This document shows, in pieces, positions 7,060 to 16,088 of a stretch of DNA of 36,647 bases (positions within the stretch are counted from its first letter, which is position 1; every line of letters begins with the position of its first letter). A model generated the notes under the pieces. It searched no databases, was not told the DNA's origin, and saw only the letters and a program-made list of their open reading frames with translations. The stretch lies in NCBI RefSeq assembly GCF_014270065.1, contig NZ_JACNME010000021.1, positions 1-36,647 on the forward strand, in the 5' to 3' direction. The position numbers were made by a program, and so were the translations under genes. Source of the DNA: Quadrisphaera sp. RL12-1S. Its GTDB lineage: Bacteria; Actinomycetota; Actinomycetes; Actinomycetales; Quadrisphaeraceae.

Positions 7060-8124
7060 TCAGACGAGGGCGGTGTCGTCGTCGCGGTGGACCGCGCCGA
7101 GGGCGTCCAGGGCGGCGTCGAGCACCTCGGCCACGGCGACCGAGTCGGTCATCGGCATGACCGGGCTCTCCACGAGCCCCGCGGCCAGGCACTCGTGCAC
7201 GTGCTCGACCATGTGGACGTAACCACGGCCCGTGACGGGACGTTCCACCACCTCGGACGGGGCGTCGTCGCGGCCGGCGCCGTCGGCCCACACCTGCAGG
7301 CGGGACGGCTTGTGCAGCGGCCCGGCCACCTCGATGCGGCCCGTCGTGCCGGTGATGGTGCCGGCGCCGCCCGCGTGGGCGAGCAGCGTGGAGCCCAGGC
7401 GCGCGGTGCGGCCGCCGCCCCAGTCGAGCAGCAGCGAGGCCTCTGCGTCGACGCCGTTCTCGGCGAGCACCCCGACCGCGTGCACGGCCTGAGGGGACCC
7501 GCCGAAGACGCCCTGGGCGAAGGACACCGGGTAGACGCCGGTGTCGAGCAGCGTGCCGCCGCCCTGCGCCGGGTCCCACAGGCGGTGGGCCGGGTCGTAG
7601 GGCAGCGCGAAGCCGAGGTCGCCGGCCACCGAGCGGACCTCGCCGATCGCGCCGGACGCCAGCAGCTCGCGCAGGCGGACGAGGTTGGGCTGGAAGCGGG
7701 CCCACAGCGCCTCCATGACGAAGACGCCGCGCTCGCGCGCCAGCTCCGCCAGGCCGCGGGTGGCCGCCGCGGTGCAGCCGACGGGCTTCTCCACCAGCAC
7801 GGGCAGCCCCGCCTCGACGCACGCGCGGGCCAGCACCACGTGCTGGGCGTGCGGGGTGGCGATGTAGACCGCGTCGAGCCCGGTCTCGCTCGACCTGTCG
7901 GCACCGGCCTCGATGAGCTCGCGGTAGGAGCCGTAGGAGCGGGTGAAGCCGTGCTCGGCCGCGAAGGCCGCCGCCCGGCCCGCGTCGCGGGAGGCGACGG
8001 CCGCGAGCTCCGCGCCCGGCACGAGCGCGATGTCACCGCTCACCGTGGCGGCGATGCCGCCGGTGGCGAGCACGCCCCAGCGCACGTTGCTGACCCTCGT
8101 CGTCTCGCTCAGCTGGTCGGTCAT
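7060..8124 (-). CDS. Gfo/Idh/MocA-family NAD(P)-dependent oxidoreductase
   Basis: The 354-residue protein starts at ATG 8124, which overlaps the stop of the S9 peptidase gene in an ATGA; a longer open frame to 8889 lies inside that peptidase gene and is not real. The Rossmann part opens with VRWGVLATGGIAATVSGDIA. It has the YIATPH segment and the family hallmark VEKPVG carrying the catalytic-site Lys. The C-terminal alpha/beta domain includes GGGTLLDTGVYPVSFA, which supports the dihydrodiol dehydrogenase/glucose-fructose oxidoreductase-like branch. The substrate is most likely a sugar, polyol or cyclic diol, but cannot be assigned. It is cytoplasmic and the third gene of a four-gene operon. 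Confidence 0.88.
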   Translation of the reverse strand: MTDQLSETTRVSNVRWGVLATGGIAATVSGDIALVPGAELAAVASRDAGRAAAFAAEHGFTRSYGSYRELIEAGADRSSETGLDAVYIATPHAQHVVLARACVEAGLPVLVEKPVGCTAAATRGLAELARERGVFVMEALWARFQPNLVRLRELLASGAIGEVRSVAGDLGFALPYDPAHRLWDPAQGGGTLLDTGVYPVSFAQGVFGGSPQAVHAVGVLAENGVDAEASLLLDWGGGRTARLGSTLLAHAGGAGTITGTTGRIEVAGPLHKPSRLQVWADGAGRDDAPSEVVERPVTGRGYVHMVEHVHECLAAGLVESPVMPMTDSVAVAEVLDAALDALGAVHRDDDTALV

Positions 8125-10253
8125 CCGAGCTCCTCGGGTGGGGTCCACGGCTGACCCAGCACGTGCTGGTCCAGGAAGGCGAGGACGGTGGCGTACCAGA
8201 GCCGGGCGTTGCCCGCGCCGAGCACCCAGTGGCCCTCGTCGGGGAAGTACAGGAAGCGGTGAGGTGATGACGGCACGGCCTCGGTGCCGCCCTCCGCAGC
8301 CTGCGACCTGCTCAGCAGGTCGTACCAGAGCCGCAGCGCCTCCCCGACCGGCACGCGGTCGTCGTCGTCCCCGTGGATGACGAGGACGGGCGTGGTGATC
8401 GCGTCGGCGTGGTCGTGCGGGGAGTTGTCGCGCACCATCTCGGCGGTCATCTCCCGCGCCCACTCGGCGGGGAAGTCGGTGGTGCCGGAGAACTGGTCGA
8501 GCGCCCACAGCGAGGCGTGCGTGACGATCGCGCGGAACCTGTCGGTGTGGCCCGCCACCCAGTTGGCCATGTACCCGCCGAAGGAGCCGCCCATGGCGGC
8601 GGTGCGGTCGGCGTCGACGTCGTCGCGGGCCACGGCGGCGTCGGTGATGGTCATGAGGTCGGTGTACGGCTCGGCGCCCCAGCGCCCCAGCCCGCGCTTG
8701 ATGAACTCGAGGCCGTACCCGGTGGACAGGGCGGGGTCGGGCAGGAGCACGGCGTACCCGCGGGCCACGGCGAGCCACGGGTTCCACCGCCAGCTCCACG
8801 CGTTCCAGCTGCTCAGCGGGCCGCCGTGGATCCACAGCAGCAGCGGCGCGGGCTGGTCCGGTCCGGCGCCGTGCGGGAGCGCGAGCCACGCGCGCAGCGC
8901 GGTGCCGTCCTCGGCGGTGGCGGTGACCTCGGTGAGCGTGCCGGGCAGCTCGGGGCCGGCCGCGTCCCAGGCGCCCAGGGCGTGCGCGGGGGCTGGGAGC
9001 ACCTCCGGCTCACCGCCGGCGGCGGGGATGCGCACGGGCGTGGGCGGGGCGTCGACGGCGGAGCGCAGGGCGTAGACCCACTGGCCGTCGGGGGAGGCGA
9101 CGACGTCGGAGTAGGCACCGTCGTCAGGGGTGAGCCGCTGCACCTCGTCGGCGGAGGGCCCGTCGACCTCAAGGCGGAACACCGGGCACCGGCCACCGTC
9201 GTCGGCGGTGACCAGCAGGGAGGAGCCGTCGGGGGTCCACGTCAGCGACGCCGGCCAGCGGTCCCACCCGGTGGCGAGCACGAGGCTCTCCCCGGTGGCG
9301 GCGTCGACGACGACCACGTCCACGTCCGGGGCCTGCGCCGGCGTGGCCCGGGTGTGCCGGAGCGCCGCCACGCGAGCGCCGGACGGTGCGGCGACCGGCG
9401 CGAGGTGCTCGTGGTCGGGGTCGTCCAGAAGCGTGCGGCGCTCTCCCGTCGCGGTGTCGACGGCCACGAGGGCGCTGCGGCGGTCGCCGCGCGCCTCGGA
9501 GACGTTCCACTCCGTGACCGCGGTCGTGCCGTCAGCCGTGATCGTCCAGGCCGGGTCGTCCGGAAGGGCGGCACCGACGTGACCGGTGAGGTCGCGCAGC
9601 TCGAGGCGGTCCAGCCCGCTGCCGGAGCGCCCTCCCGTGCCGGACAGCGCCTCCGCGGCGTCGCTGCCGGCCACCAGGAGGCGGTGGCGGTCGGGCCCGA
9701 GGTCGTGGTCCCAGATCCGGACCGGGAGGGCGTCGTGCAGGACCCCGCTGGTGCGGGAGTCCTTGCGGAGCGCGCGCAGCCGCGCGTCGTCAGCGGCGTC
9801 GGTGGCCGACGGCAGCGTGGGGCTGCCGAGCAGCACCGTCCCGGCCTCGCGGGCCACGGTGACGCCGCTGAGACCCCCGGGGCGCACCGCCACCTTCCGC
9901 GCCTCGCCGCCTCCCGCCGGCAGGCACCACAGCGCGGCCGGCGCGTCGTCGTCGCCGTCGTCCTTCGCAGCGGCCGGGTCGGGGCGGGCGGAGGTGAAGA
10001 GCAGGTCGCCCGCGGGCGTGAAGACCGGGGCGGACTCGCCCTTCGCGCCGCGCGTCAGCCGCCGCGCGGGGCGCTGCCCCGCGGGGTCGACCTCCCAGAG
10101 CGCCGTGGTGGACCGGCCGCCGCGCTCGTCGAGCTGGGAGACCGCGGTGACCAGGCGGGTGCCGTCCGGGGAGAGCGCCAGGCCCCCCGTGCGGGGCAGC
10201 CGCGTGTACGCGACGAGGTCGGAGAAGGGCGTGCCGTCAGGTGTCCGGCTCAT
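8121..10253 (-). CDS. S9-family serine peptidase (acylaminoacyl-peptidase/oligopeptidase type)
   Basis: The 710 residues divide into an N-terminal beta-propeller (about 1-430, with TolB/WD-like blades such as LTWTPDGSSLLVTADD) and a C-terminal alpha/beta hydrolase (about 440-705). The catalytic triad is readable: Ser557 in GGSFGGYMANW, the Asp of HGDDDDRVP (around 631) and His675 in DEGHWV. The propeller gates access so that only peptides are cut. The length and motifs fit acylaminoacyl-peptidase and dipeptidyl-peptidase relatives. No signal sequence is seen, so it is cytoplasmic. ATG 10253 overlaps the stop of the copD-ctaG gene by four bases, and its own stop overlaps the next start, indicating translational coupling on both sides. 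A physiological link to its neighbours is not obvious. Confidence 0.9.
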   Translation of the reverse strand: MSRTPDGTPFSDLVAYTRLPRTGGLALSPDGTRLVTAVSQLDERGGRSTTALWEVDPAGQRPARRLTRGAKGESAPVFTPAGDLLFTSARPDPAAAKDDGDDDAPAALWCLPAGGGEARKVAVRPGGLSGVTVAREAGTVLLGSPTLPSATDAADDARLRALRKDSRTSGVLHDALPVRIWDHDLGPDRHRLLVAGSDAAEALSGTGGRSGSGLDRLELRDLTGHVGAALPDDPAWTITADGTTAVTEWNVSEARGDRRSALVAVDTATGERRTLLDDPDHEHLAPVAAPSGARVAALRHTRATPAQAPDVDVVVVDAATGESLVLATGWDRWPASLTWTPDGSSLLVTADDGGRCPVFRLEVDGPSADEVQRLTPDDGAYSDVVASPDGQWVYALRSAVDAPPTPVRIPAAGGEPEVLPAPAHALGAWDAAGPELPGTLTEVTATAEDGTALRAWLALPHGAGPDQPAPLLLWIHGGPLSSWNAWSWRWNPWLAVARGYAVLLPDPALSTGYGLEFIKRGLGRWGAEPYTDLMTITDAAVARDDVDADRTAAMGGSFGGYMANWVAGHTDRFRAIVTHASLWALDQFSGTTDFPAEWAREMTAEMVRDNSPHDHADAITTPVLVIHGDDDDRVPVGEALRLWYDLLSRSQAAEGGTEAVPSSPHRFLYFPDEGHWVLGAGNARLWYATVLAFLDQHVLGQPWTPPEELG

Positions 10254-12319
10254 CGCCCCTGCTTACCAGCACCCTGCTGACCGGCGCCCGAGCGGGCGGC
10301 CAGCATGGCGTTGTACGCGGCCAGCTCGGCGTCTCCGTCCCGGTCGGCAGCGCGGTCGCGGCGGCGCGTCTCGCGCTCGTCGCTGCGCGACCACTGCACG
10401 GCCAGCACGATCGCCAGCACCAGCGTGGGCAGCTCCCCGATGCCCCAGGCGATGGCGCCACCGGTGCGCTGGTCGGCGAGGGCGTCCACGCCGAGGCCGA
10501 GGCGGGAGAACCAGTCCGCAGCGAGCAGCTCGTTGCCGCTGGTCAGCGCCACCCCGAAGAACGCGTGGAACGCCATGGTGGCCAGCAGCAGGAGCAGGCG
10601 CAGCGGGTACGGCGGGTTCCAGGCGCCCGGGTCCACGCCGATCACCGCGGAGGCGAACAGGTACCCGGTGAGGAGGAAGTGCACCTCCATGAGCTCGTGC
10701 CCGAGGTGGGTGGACAGCGCCAACCCGAACAGCGGCGAGAAGTAGAAGACGATGACGCTTCCGGCGAAGAGCACCGCCGCCACCACGGGGTGGGAGACGA
10801 AGCGGGCCCAGCGGGAGTGCACCAGCACGAGCAGCCACTCGCGCGGCCCGCGGCTGCCGTCGCGGCGCTTGGGCAGCGTCCGCATCGCCAGGGTGATGGG
10901 CGCGCCGGCCACGAGGAGGATCGGCGCCACCATCATGATCGTCATGTGCGCGACCATGTGGGCGCTGAAGAGCAGGTCGATGTAGGCCTGCGGTCCGAAC
11001 GAGGTGGCCCAGGCGAGGACGACGACGCCGGCGAACCACGACACCGCCCGACCCGCGGGCCAGCGGTCACCGCGGGCGCGCAGGCGGCGCAGGCCAGCCC
11101 CGTAGGCGAGCGCCAGGGCCCCGCAGACCACCAGCCACAGCAGGTCCGGAGCAGGCTCGGCCAGCAGCCGCAGCGGCGTGGCCGGCAGGGGCGGGACCAC
11201 GTCGTTGGTGAGCTGCTCGGCCAGCGAGCGCGGGCCGTCCCCCGCGGTGGCCGGCGGCCCGGTGCGGACCAGGGCCACCGCCACGCCGACTGTCGCGGCC
11301 ATCACGACCACCTCGCCGGCCACGAGCCGCCAGAACAGCCGCCCGGTCGCAGCGGCGGGGCCGGCGGCGCGCTCGAGGCCGGCGATGGCGCTGCGGCGGT
11401 GCACCCAGCCCGCTGCACCGAGGGCCACGGCTGCCGCCGTCTTGACGGCCAGCAGCCCCCCGTACGGGCTGGCGAGACCGGACAGCGAGCCGCCGACCTG
11501 CACCCAGCCGTTGGCCACCCCCGAGACCACCACGAGGGCGAAGGACCCCAGGGCCAGGGCGGAGTAGCGCCGTACCACCACGGGCAGCGCCCGGCCGAGG
11601 TGGGGACCGGCCACGGCGAGGGCCACCAGGCCCCCCGCCCAGGCACCGACGCCGAGGGCGTGCAGCCACCAGCCGGAGACGGCGGTGTGGTGGCCGCCCT
11701 CGGCGCTGGCGTGGCTGCCCAGGGCGATGGGCACGAGGGCTGCGCCGGTGAGGACGGCTGCGACGGCCGCGGACGCGGGGGTGGCCGTGCCCAGCGCCAC
11801 GAGCGTCCCCGCGAGCACCGCCAGCACGGCGGTGGCGAGCGCGGTGCGCCCCGGGGGGACCTGGGTGAGGAAGAACCCGATCTGGCTGCCCAGGTCGCCG
11901 CTGCTGAGCGGGGCGCCCGCGATGTCCGCGTAGGCGAAGACCGGCTGGACCACGGCCGCGAGGACCCACACGACGGCGGCGCCGGACGCCAGCCGGGCGA
12001 CCGAGCGCCAGGCGGCCGAGCCGGGCACGAGGGCGAAGGCCGCCAGGAGCAGCGACCCCAGCACCACGGAGACCGCCAGGTCACCGGTGGTCCGCAGCGC
12101 CGGTAGGCCCCAGCGCACCACCGGCCCGGCATCGCCGAGGACGCCGGGCACCGCCGCGCCGCTGGCGACCATCGAGACGACCAGGGCCACGAGGGCCACG
12201 GGCACGCCGAGGACGAGGGCCAGCGCCACGGGGGAGCGCTCGGCCCGCCCGACGTCGCGGACGGCGGTGACGTCCCGCTCGAGAACCACACGTCGAGGGT
12301 AAGTCCGCGGGCGCACCAC
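10250..12319 (-). CDS. CopD-CtaG fusion: copper-handling / cytochrome c oxidase assembly membrane protein
   Basis: The 689-residue polytopic protein joins two families. The N-terminal half (about 30-350) has eight or so helices and the CopD-type His cluster GSHASAEGGHHTAVSGWWLHALGVGAWAG (His203, 210, 211, 220). The C-terminal half (about 390-650) is caa3-type CtaG, with SAHMVAHM (His454, His458), GHELMEVHF (His541, His547) and MAFHAFFG (His585). CopD proteins import or handle copper; the CtaG of Bacillus-type oxidases helps assemble the CuB centre. Such fusions are common in actinobacteria. The last 40 residues are charged and cytoplasmic. GTG 12319 is used, but GTG 12289 would remove ten Arg-rich residues. 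It heads a four-gene operon, and an iron-box-like site lies 20 bases upstream. Confidence 0.88.
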   Translation of the reverse strand: MVRPRTYPRRVVLERDVTAVRDVGRAERSPVALALVLGVPVALVALVVSMVASGAAVPGVLGDAGPVVRWGLPALRTTGDLAVSVVLGSLLLAAFALVPGSAAWRSVARLASGAAVVWVLAAVVQPVFAYADIAGAPLSSGDLGSQIGFFLTQVPPGRTALATAVLAVLAGTLVALGTATPASAAVAAVLTGAALVPIALGSHASAEGGHHTAVSGWWLHALGVGAWAGGLVALAVAGPHLGRALPVVVRRYSALALGSFALVVVSGVANGWVQVGGSLSGLASPYGGLLAVKTAAAVALGAAGWVHRRSAIAGLERAAGPAAATGRLFWRLVAGEVVVMAATVGVAVALVRTGPPATAGDGPRSLAEQLTNDVVPPLPATPLRLLAEPAPDLLWLVVCGALALAYGAGLRRLRARGDRWPAGRAVSWFAGVVVLAWATSFGPQAYIDLLFSAHMVAHMTIMMVAPILLVAGAPITLAMRTLPKRRDGSRGPREWLLVLVHSRWARFVSHPVVAAVLFAGSVIVFYFSPLFGLALSTHLGHELMEVHFLLTGYLFASAVIGVDPGAWNPPYPLRLLLLLATMAFHAFFGVALTSGNELLAADWFSRLGLGVDALADQRTGGAIAWGIGELPTLVLAIVLAVQWSRSDERETRRRDRAADRDGDAELAAYNAMLAARSGAGQQGAGKQGR

Positions 12320-12338
12320 CAGACCACGCTCGCACGAG

Positions 12339-12357
12339 TTAGGTGAGCCTTGCCTTT
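12339..12357. promoter_or_regulatory. Probable DtxR/IdeR-type iron box in a divergent promoter region
   Basis: TTAGGTGAGCCTTGCCTTT matches the published DtxR/IdeR consensus TTAGGTTAGSCTAACCTAA at 14 of 19 positions, including the strongly conserved left half TTAGGT.AG.CT and the CCT of the right half. It is centred 39 bases before the GTG of the DUF2470 gene and 20 bases before the first possible start of the copD-ctaG gene, so it could repress either or both when iron is plentiful. The regulator is not in this window. Confidence 0.65.
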
Positions 12358-12386
12358 GTCACCGGTCCGGGGCCAGACTGCGCCCC

Positions 12387-13202
12387 GTGACCACCGCCTC
12401 CCCCGCCTTCCCCGGTTCCTCCGCCCTGCTGCCCGCAGCCGTGACCGCACGCACCGTCGCGGCGGGCTCCGGCGTCGCCGTCCTCGCCGTCGCCGGGTGG
12501 CGCAGCACGGGCGTGCTGCACGGCTGCGACGCCCAGGGCCGCCTCGTGCTGCTCCTCCCGCCGGACGCCGTGCTCCCTGACCTGCCCCCCGCGGGGCCGA
12601 CGCCCGTCACGAGCGTGCTGGAGGTCGAGCGCTGCGCGGCCCTGCCGGACGCGACCGTGCCGCTGGCCAGCGTCCAGGTCTGGCTCGACCTGGAGGAGGT
12701 GCCGGCCGACGAGCGGCCAGCGGCGCTGGAGCTGCTGGCCGGCTGCCACAGCCTGACCGCCGCCCTGCGCAGCTGGCGCGGCCGCCGCCTCCTGCGCGGC
12801 ACCGTGGAGCACGCCCACTGCCACCGCGCCCCGCGCTGCGAGGAGGTCGACGCCACCGAGTTCGCCGCGGCCGTCCCCGACCCGGTGGCGCCCTGGGAGG
12901 CGGACGCCCTCGAGCGCCTGCGGGTCGACCTGCGCGAGGAGCTGCTCGACGGCCTGCGCCGCTGCGGTCCCGCGTCGCGCTCGCGGGTGGTGCTGGACGG
13001 CCCCGCCTGGCGCGGCACAGCGGACCTGGCCGACGCGCTGCCCGTGGCCGTCGACGAGCGCGGCGCCAGCGTGCTGGGCGTGCTGTCGGACGGCGACCGG
13101 CTGCACCTGCGGCTGCCCTTCACCAGGGCGCCCCGGGACGTCGAGGACGTGGTGGACCTCACGGCCACGGCCCTGCACGAGGCGGTCGCGGCGACGGCCT
13201 GA
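12387..13202 (+). CDS. DUF2470-domain protein, possibly involved in heme or iron use
   Basis: The protein has 271 residues from GTG 12387. The first 180 residues form an alpha/beta domain resembling the split-barrel of HugZ/pyridoxamine-oxidase-like proteins (GVLHGCDAQGRLVLLLPPDA, then VQVWLDLEEVPADERPAALELLAG). A Cys/His cluster, HAHCHRAPRCEE, lies near residue 145, and the C-terminal 85 residues look like DUF2470 (DALPVAVDERGASVLGVLSDGDRLHLRLPF, then ALHEAV). In other bacteria DUF2470 is the tail of heme-degrading HugZ-type proteins. The gene starts 30 bases after an iron-box-like site, which supports iron-dependent expression. It converges on the nitrilase-family gene with only 13 bases between them. 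The DUF2470 call is fairly firm; heme use is inference. Confidence 0.75.
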   Translation: MTTASPAFPGSSALLPAAVTARTVAAGSGVAVLAVAGWRSTGVLHGCDAQGRLVLLLPPDAVLPDLPPAGPTPVTSVLEVERCAALPDATVPLASVQVWLDLEEVPADERPAALELLAGCHSLTAALRSWRGRRLLRGTVEHAHCHRAPRCEEVDATEFAAAVPDPVAPWEADALERLRVDLREELLDGLRRCGPASRSRVVLDGPAWRGTADLADALPVAVDERGASVLGVLSDGDRLHLRLPFTRAPRDVEDVVDLTATALHEAVAATA

Positions 13203-13215
13203 CCGCCCGGGCCGC

Positions 13216-14046
13216 CTACAGGCGGCGGTCGGCGAGCACCGGGAACTGCTCGCGGCAGCGGGCCACCTCGCCGAGGTCGACCTCCACGCGCAGCACCTGC
13301 TCGCCGTCGCCGGCCTCAGCCAGGTCGACGCCCCACGGCGAGACGACCGCGCTGTGCCCGGCCATGGGCGTGCGCGCGTGCGTGCCGGCCGTCCCGACCG
13401 CCACGAGCACCACCTGGTCCTCGACGGCGCGGGCGCGGGTCAGGAGCCGCCAGTGCGCCAGGCGGGCCGCGGGCCACGCCGCGGGGAGCAGCACCAGCTC
13501 GGCGCCGAGGTCCACCTGGCGCCGGAACAGCTCGGGGAAGCGGACGTCGTAGCAGGTGGCGAGGCCGGTCCTGACACTCCCGCCGCCCGGCAGCACCGGC
13601 AGGTCGACGACGACGACGTCCTCGCCGGCCTCCATGAGCAGCGGCTCCCCCGCACCGAACCCGAACCGGTGCACCTTGCGGTAGCTCGCCAGCAGCGCCC
13701 CGTCGCGGCCCAGCACCACAGAGGTGTTCCACAGGTGGCGCCCCTGCGGTCCGGGCCGCTCGGTGCGCTCCACCAGCGAGCCCCCGTGCACCACGGCGCC
13801 GGCGGCTCGTGCCGCGTCGGCCAGGGCCCGCACGGTCGGCCCGTCGAGCGCCTCGGCCCGCTGCTCCCACTCGCGGTAGGAGAAGCCGCCGGGCGCCCAC
13901 AGCTCGGGCAGCACCACGAGGTCGGCGTCGCGCTGCTCGGCCACCAGCTGCGCCACGCGGTCGACGCGGGCGGCCACGGGCTCGTCGTCGTCGTAGCCGA
14001 CCTGCAGCACGCTCACCCGCACGGTCCCCTGCTGGCCAGTGGTCAC
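13216..14046 (-). CDS. Carbon-nitrogen hydrolase (nitrilase superfamily amidase)
   Basis: The protein has about 276 residues from GTG 14046 (AGGGTG lies about seven bases upstream; GTG 14022 is the alternative). The Glu-Lys-Cys triad is clear: Glu48 in [11 protein letters not shown], Lys124 in [10 protein letters not shown] and Cys165 in [14 protein letters not shown]. The last motif and overall length match Nit2/omega-amidase-like branches, which hydrolyse deaminated glutamine or asparagine and other small amides, and clean up side products of aminotransferases. A true nitrile substrate is unlikely. It is cytoplasmic. It is divergent from aroQ with only 19 bases between the two start codons, so each promoter must extend into the other gene. 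An upstream open frame to 14448 lies inside aroQ and is rejected. Confidence 0.87.
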   Translation of the reverse strand: MTTGQQGTVRVSVLQVGYDDDEPVAARVDRVAQLVAEQRDADLVVLPELWAPGGFSYREWEQRAEALDGPTVRALADAARAAGAVVHGGSLVERTERPGPQGRHLWNTSVVLGRDGALLASYRKVHRFGFGAGEPLLMEAGEDVVVVDLPVLPGGGSVRTGLATCYDVRFPELFRRQVDLGAELVLLPAAWPAARLAHWRLLTRARAVEDQVVLVAVGTAGTHARTPMAGHSAVVSPWGVDLAEAGDGEQVLRVEVDLGEVARCREQFPVLADRRL

Positions 14047-14065
14047 GGCTGGCACCCTAGGCGGC

Positions 14066-14509
14066 GTGACCGCACCCGTCTTCCTGCTCAACGGCCCCAA
14101 CCTCGGACGCCTGGGCCTGCGCGAGCCCGACGTGTACGGCGCGACCACGCTGCCCGAGCTCGAGGCGCGCTGCACCGCGGTGGCCGCGGAGCTGGGCCTG
14201 GAGCTGACCTGCCGGCAGACCGACACCGAGGGCCAGATGATCGGCTGGGTGCACGAGGCCGCTGACCTCGGCGCGGGCGTGGTGCTCAACCCCGCCGGGT
14301 GGACCCACACGTCGGTGGCGCTGCGCGACGCGTGCGCCCAGCTCACCGCCCCGCTGGTGGAGGTGCACCTCACCAACGTGCACGCGCGCGAGCCGTTCCG
14401 GGCGCACTCGTACATCTCCCCCGTGGCCGCGGCCGTGGTCGCGGGCATGGGCCCGGAGGGCTACCTGGCGGCGCTGCGCTACCTCGCCGGCCGCCTCAGC
14501 ACCGACTGA
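14066..14509 (+). CDS. aroQ: 3-dehydroquinate dehydratase, type II
   Basis: The 147-residue protein matches the usual size of dodecameric type II dehydroquinases, which catalyse the third step of the shikimate pathway: removal of water from 3-dehydroquinate. The motifs are [19 protein letters not shown] with the catalytic Tyr24 and lid Arg17, [30 protein letters not shown] and [21 protein letters not shown] with His101. Compared with typical enzymes, QSNxEG reads QTDTEG and NPxAxxH reads NPAGWTH, which are conservative changes. GTG 14066 gives the standard N-terminus; the upstream in-frame GTG at 14039 would overlap the divergent amidase start. It is isolated from other aro genes in this window and ends 45 bases from the convergent E2 gene. 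Confidence 0.93.
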   Translation: MTAPVFLLNGPNLGRLGLREPDVYGATTLPELEARCTAVAAELGLELTCRQTDTEGQMIGWVHEAADLGAGVVLNPAGWTHTSVALRDACAQLTAPLVEVHLTNVHAREPFRAHSYISPVAAAVVAGMGPEGYLAALRYLAGRLSTD

Positions 14510-14554
14510 GCACGCCCGGAACCGCGGCCGAGCGCCTGGCTGCGGCCCAGGGGG

Positions 14555-16048
14555 TCAGGCCCAGCGCAGGGCGGTGTCGGGGCGCTCGAGCACGCGGGCG
14601 ACGTCGGCGAGGAACTTGGAGCCGAGGTCGCCGTCGACGAGGCGGTGGTCGAAGGAGACCGACAGCTCCACCACGTCGCGCGGCTTGACCTTGCCCTTGT
14701 GCACCCATGGCTTCTTGGCCACCTGGCCCACGCAGAGGATCGCGGCCTCGCCGGGGTTGAGGATCGGGGTGCCGGAGTCGACGCCGAAGACGCCGATGTT
14801 GGTGATGGACAGGGTGCTGCCCGACAGGTCCGCCGGCTGCGAGCGACCCGCGCGCGCCGTGGAGACCAGGTCGCCGAGGGCGTGGGCGAGCTGCACGAGG
14901 GACATCTCGTGAGCGTCCTTGATGCTCGGCACGAGCAGGCCGCGCGGTGAGGCCACGGCGATGCCGAGGTTCACGTAGTGCTTGATGACGATCTCCTGCG
15001 CGAGCTCGTCCCAGCTGGCGTTGATGCCGGGGTGACGAGCAGCCGCCAGGCACACCGCGCGGGCGACGAGCAGCAGCGGTGAGACGTGCACGTCGCGGAA
15101 CTCGCGCTCGGCGCGGACCCGCTCGAGCATCTTCATGGAGCGGGTCACGTCCACCGTGACGAAAGCGGTGGCGTGCGGCGCGGTGAAGGCGCTGGCCACC
15201 ATCTGGCGGGCCGTGGCGCGGCGCACGCCGCGGACGGGGATGCGGGTCTCGCGCTCGTCGGACCCGGCGCCGGCCGGGGCGGCCTCGGCGGGCAGCTGGA
15301 CGACGTCGGCGGCCTGGCCGGCGGGGGGCTCGGGCAGCGCGCCGCGGGCGTCCACGAACGCGCGGACGTCGTCGCGGGTGACCACGCCGCCGTCGCCGGT
15401 GGCGACCACGCGGGCGAGGTCCACGCCGAGGTCGCGGGCCATGGCGCGCACGGGCGGGGAGGCGAGCGGGCGGTCGGTGCTGGCGCGCTGGCCGGGGGCG
15501 GCGGGCGCGACGGGCGCGACGGCGGCCGACGAGGGCGCCGCCTCGGCGCCGGGACGCTGGCTGCGCACGGTGCGGCGGCGGCGCGCGGGGTGGCCGTGGG
15601 TGGCGGGGCGCACGCCGTAGCCGACCAGCACCGCCTCGCGCTCGGTCTCGTGCTCGTGGTCGACGGCGGAGACGGGACCGCCCTGCAGACCGGAGCCTCC
15701 CTGGCCGGTGGGCGCGACGGGCGCGGGCCGGTGGGCGTGGTCACGGGGAGCGTCGTCACCGGGCCCGGCCGGGCCGGAGGTCTGCACGGCGATGAGGGGG
15801 GTGCCGACGTCCACGGTGGTGCCCTCGGGCACGAGCAGGCCGACCACGGTGCCGGAGAACGGCGAGGGCAGCTCGACGAGGGACTTGGCGGTCTCGACCT
15901 CCACCACCGTGTCGCCGTCGGCCACGACGTCGCCGACCGCGACCCGCCAGCTGACGACCTCGGCCTCGGTGAGGCCCTCGCCGACGTCGGGCAGGAGGAA
16001 GTGCTGGGTGGTCTGGGAGCTCGCGGTGGTGCTCGTCGGAGTGGTCAC
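14555..16048 (-). CDS. Dihydrolipoamide acyltransferase (E2) of a 2-oxo-acid dehydrogenase complex
   Basis: E2 core enzyme of 497 residues. The order is: lipoyl domain (about 15-90, lipoyl-Lys55 in VEVETAKSLVEL), a long Ala/Pro/Arg-rich linker with REAVLVGYGVRP, the E3/E1-binding domain (196-233, ASPPVRAMARDLGVDLARV) and the catalytic domain (265-497), with SFDHRLVDGDLGSKF holding His468 and Asp472. The linker motif and E1 partners point to the branched-chain or broad acyl type rather than the three-domain actinobacterial pyruvate E2. GTG 16048 is chosen because GAGGAGG sits five bases upstream; GTG 16084 would add 12 residues but lacks such a site. There are 40 bases to the E1beta stop. No E3 gene is nearby; complexes often share lpd. 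Confidence 0.9.
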   Translation of the reverse strand: MTTPTSTTASSQTTQHFLLPDVGEGLTEAEVVSWRVAVGDVVADGDTVVEVETAKSLVELPSPFSGTVVGLLVPEGTTVDVGTPLIAVQTSGPAGPGDDAPRDHAHRPAPVAPTGQGGSGLQGGPVSAVDHEHETEREAVLVGYGVRPATHGHPARRRRTVRSQRPGAEAAPSSAAVAPVAPAAPGQRASTDRPLASPPVRAMARDLGVDLARVVATGDGGVVTRDDVRAFVDARGALPEPPAGQAADVVQLPAEAAPAGAGSDERETRIPVRGVRRATARQMVASAFTAPHATAFVTVDVTRSMKMLERVRAEREFRDVHVSPLLLVARAVCLAAARHPGINASWDELAQEIVIKHYVNLGIAVASPRGLLVPSIKDAHEMSLVQLAHALGDLVSTARAGRSQPADLSGSTLSITNIGVFGVDSGTPILNPGEAAILCVGQVAKKPWVHKGKVKPRDVVELSVSFDHRLVDGDLGSKFLADVARVLERPDTALRWA

Positions 16049-16088
16049 GGACGCCTCCTCGCGGGTGGTGGTCACGGTGGTCACGCGC

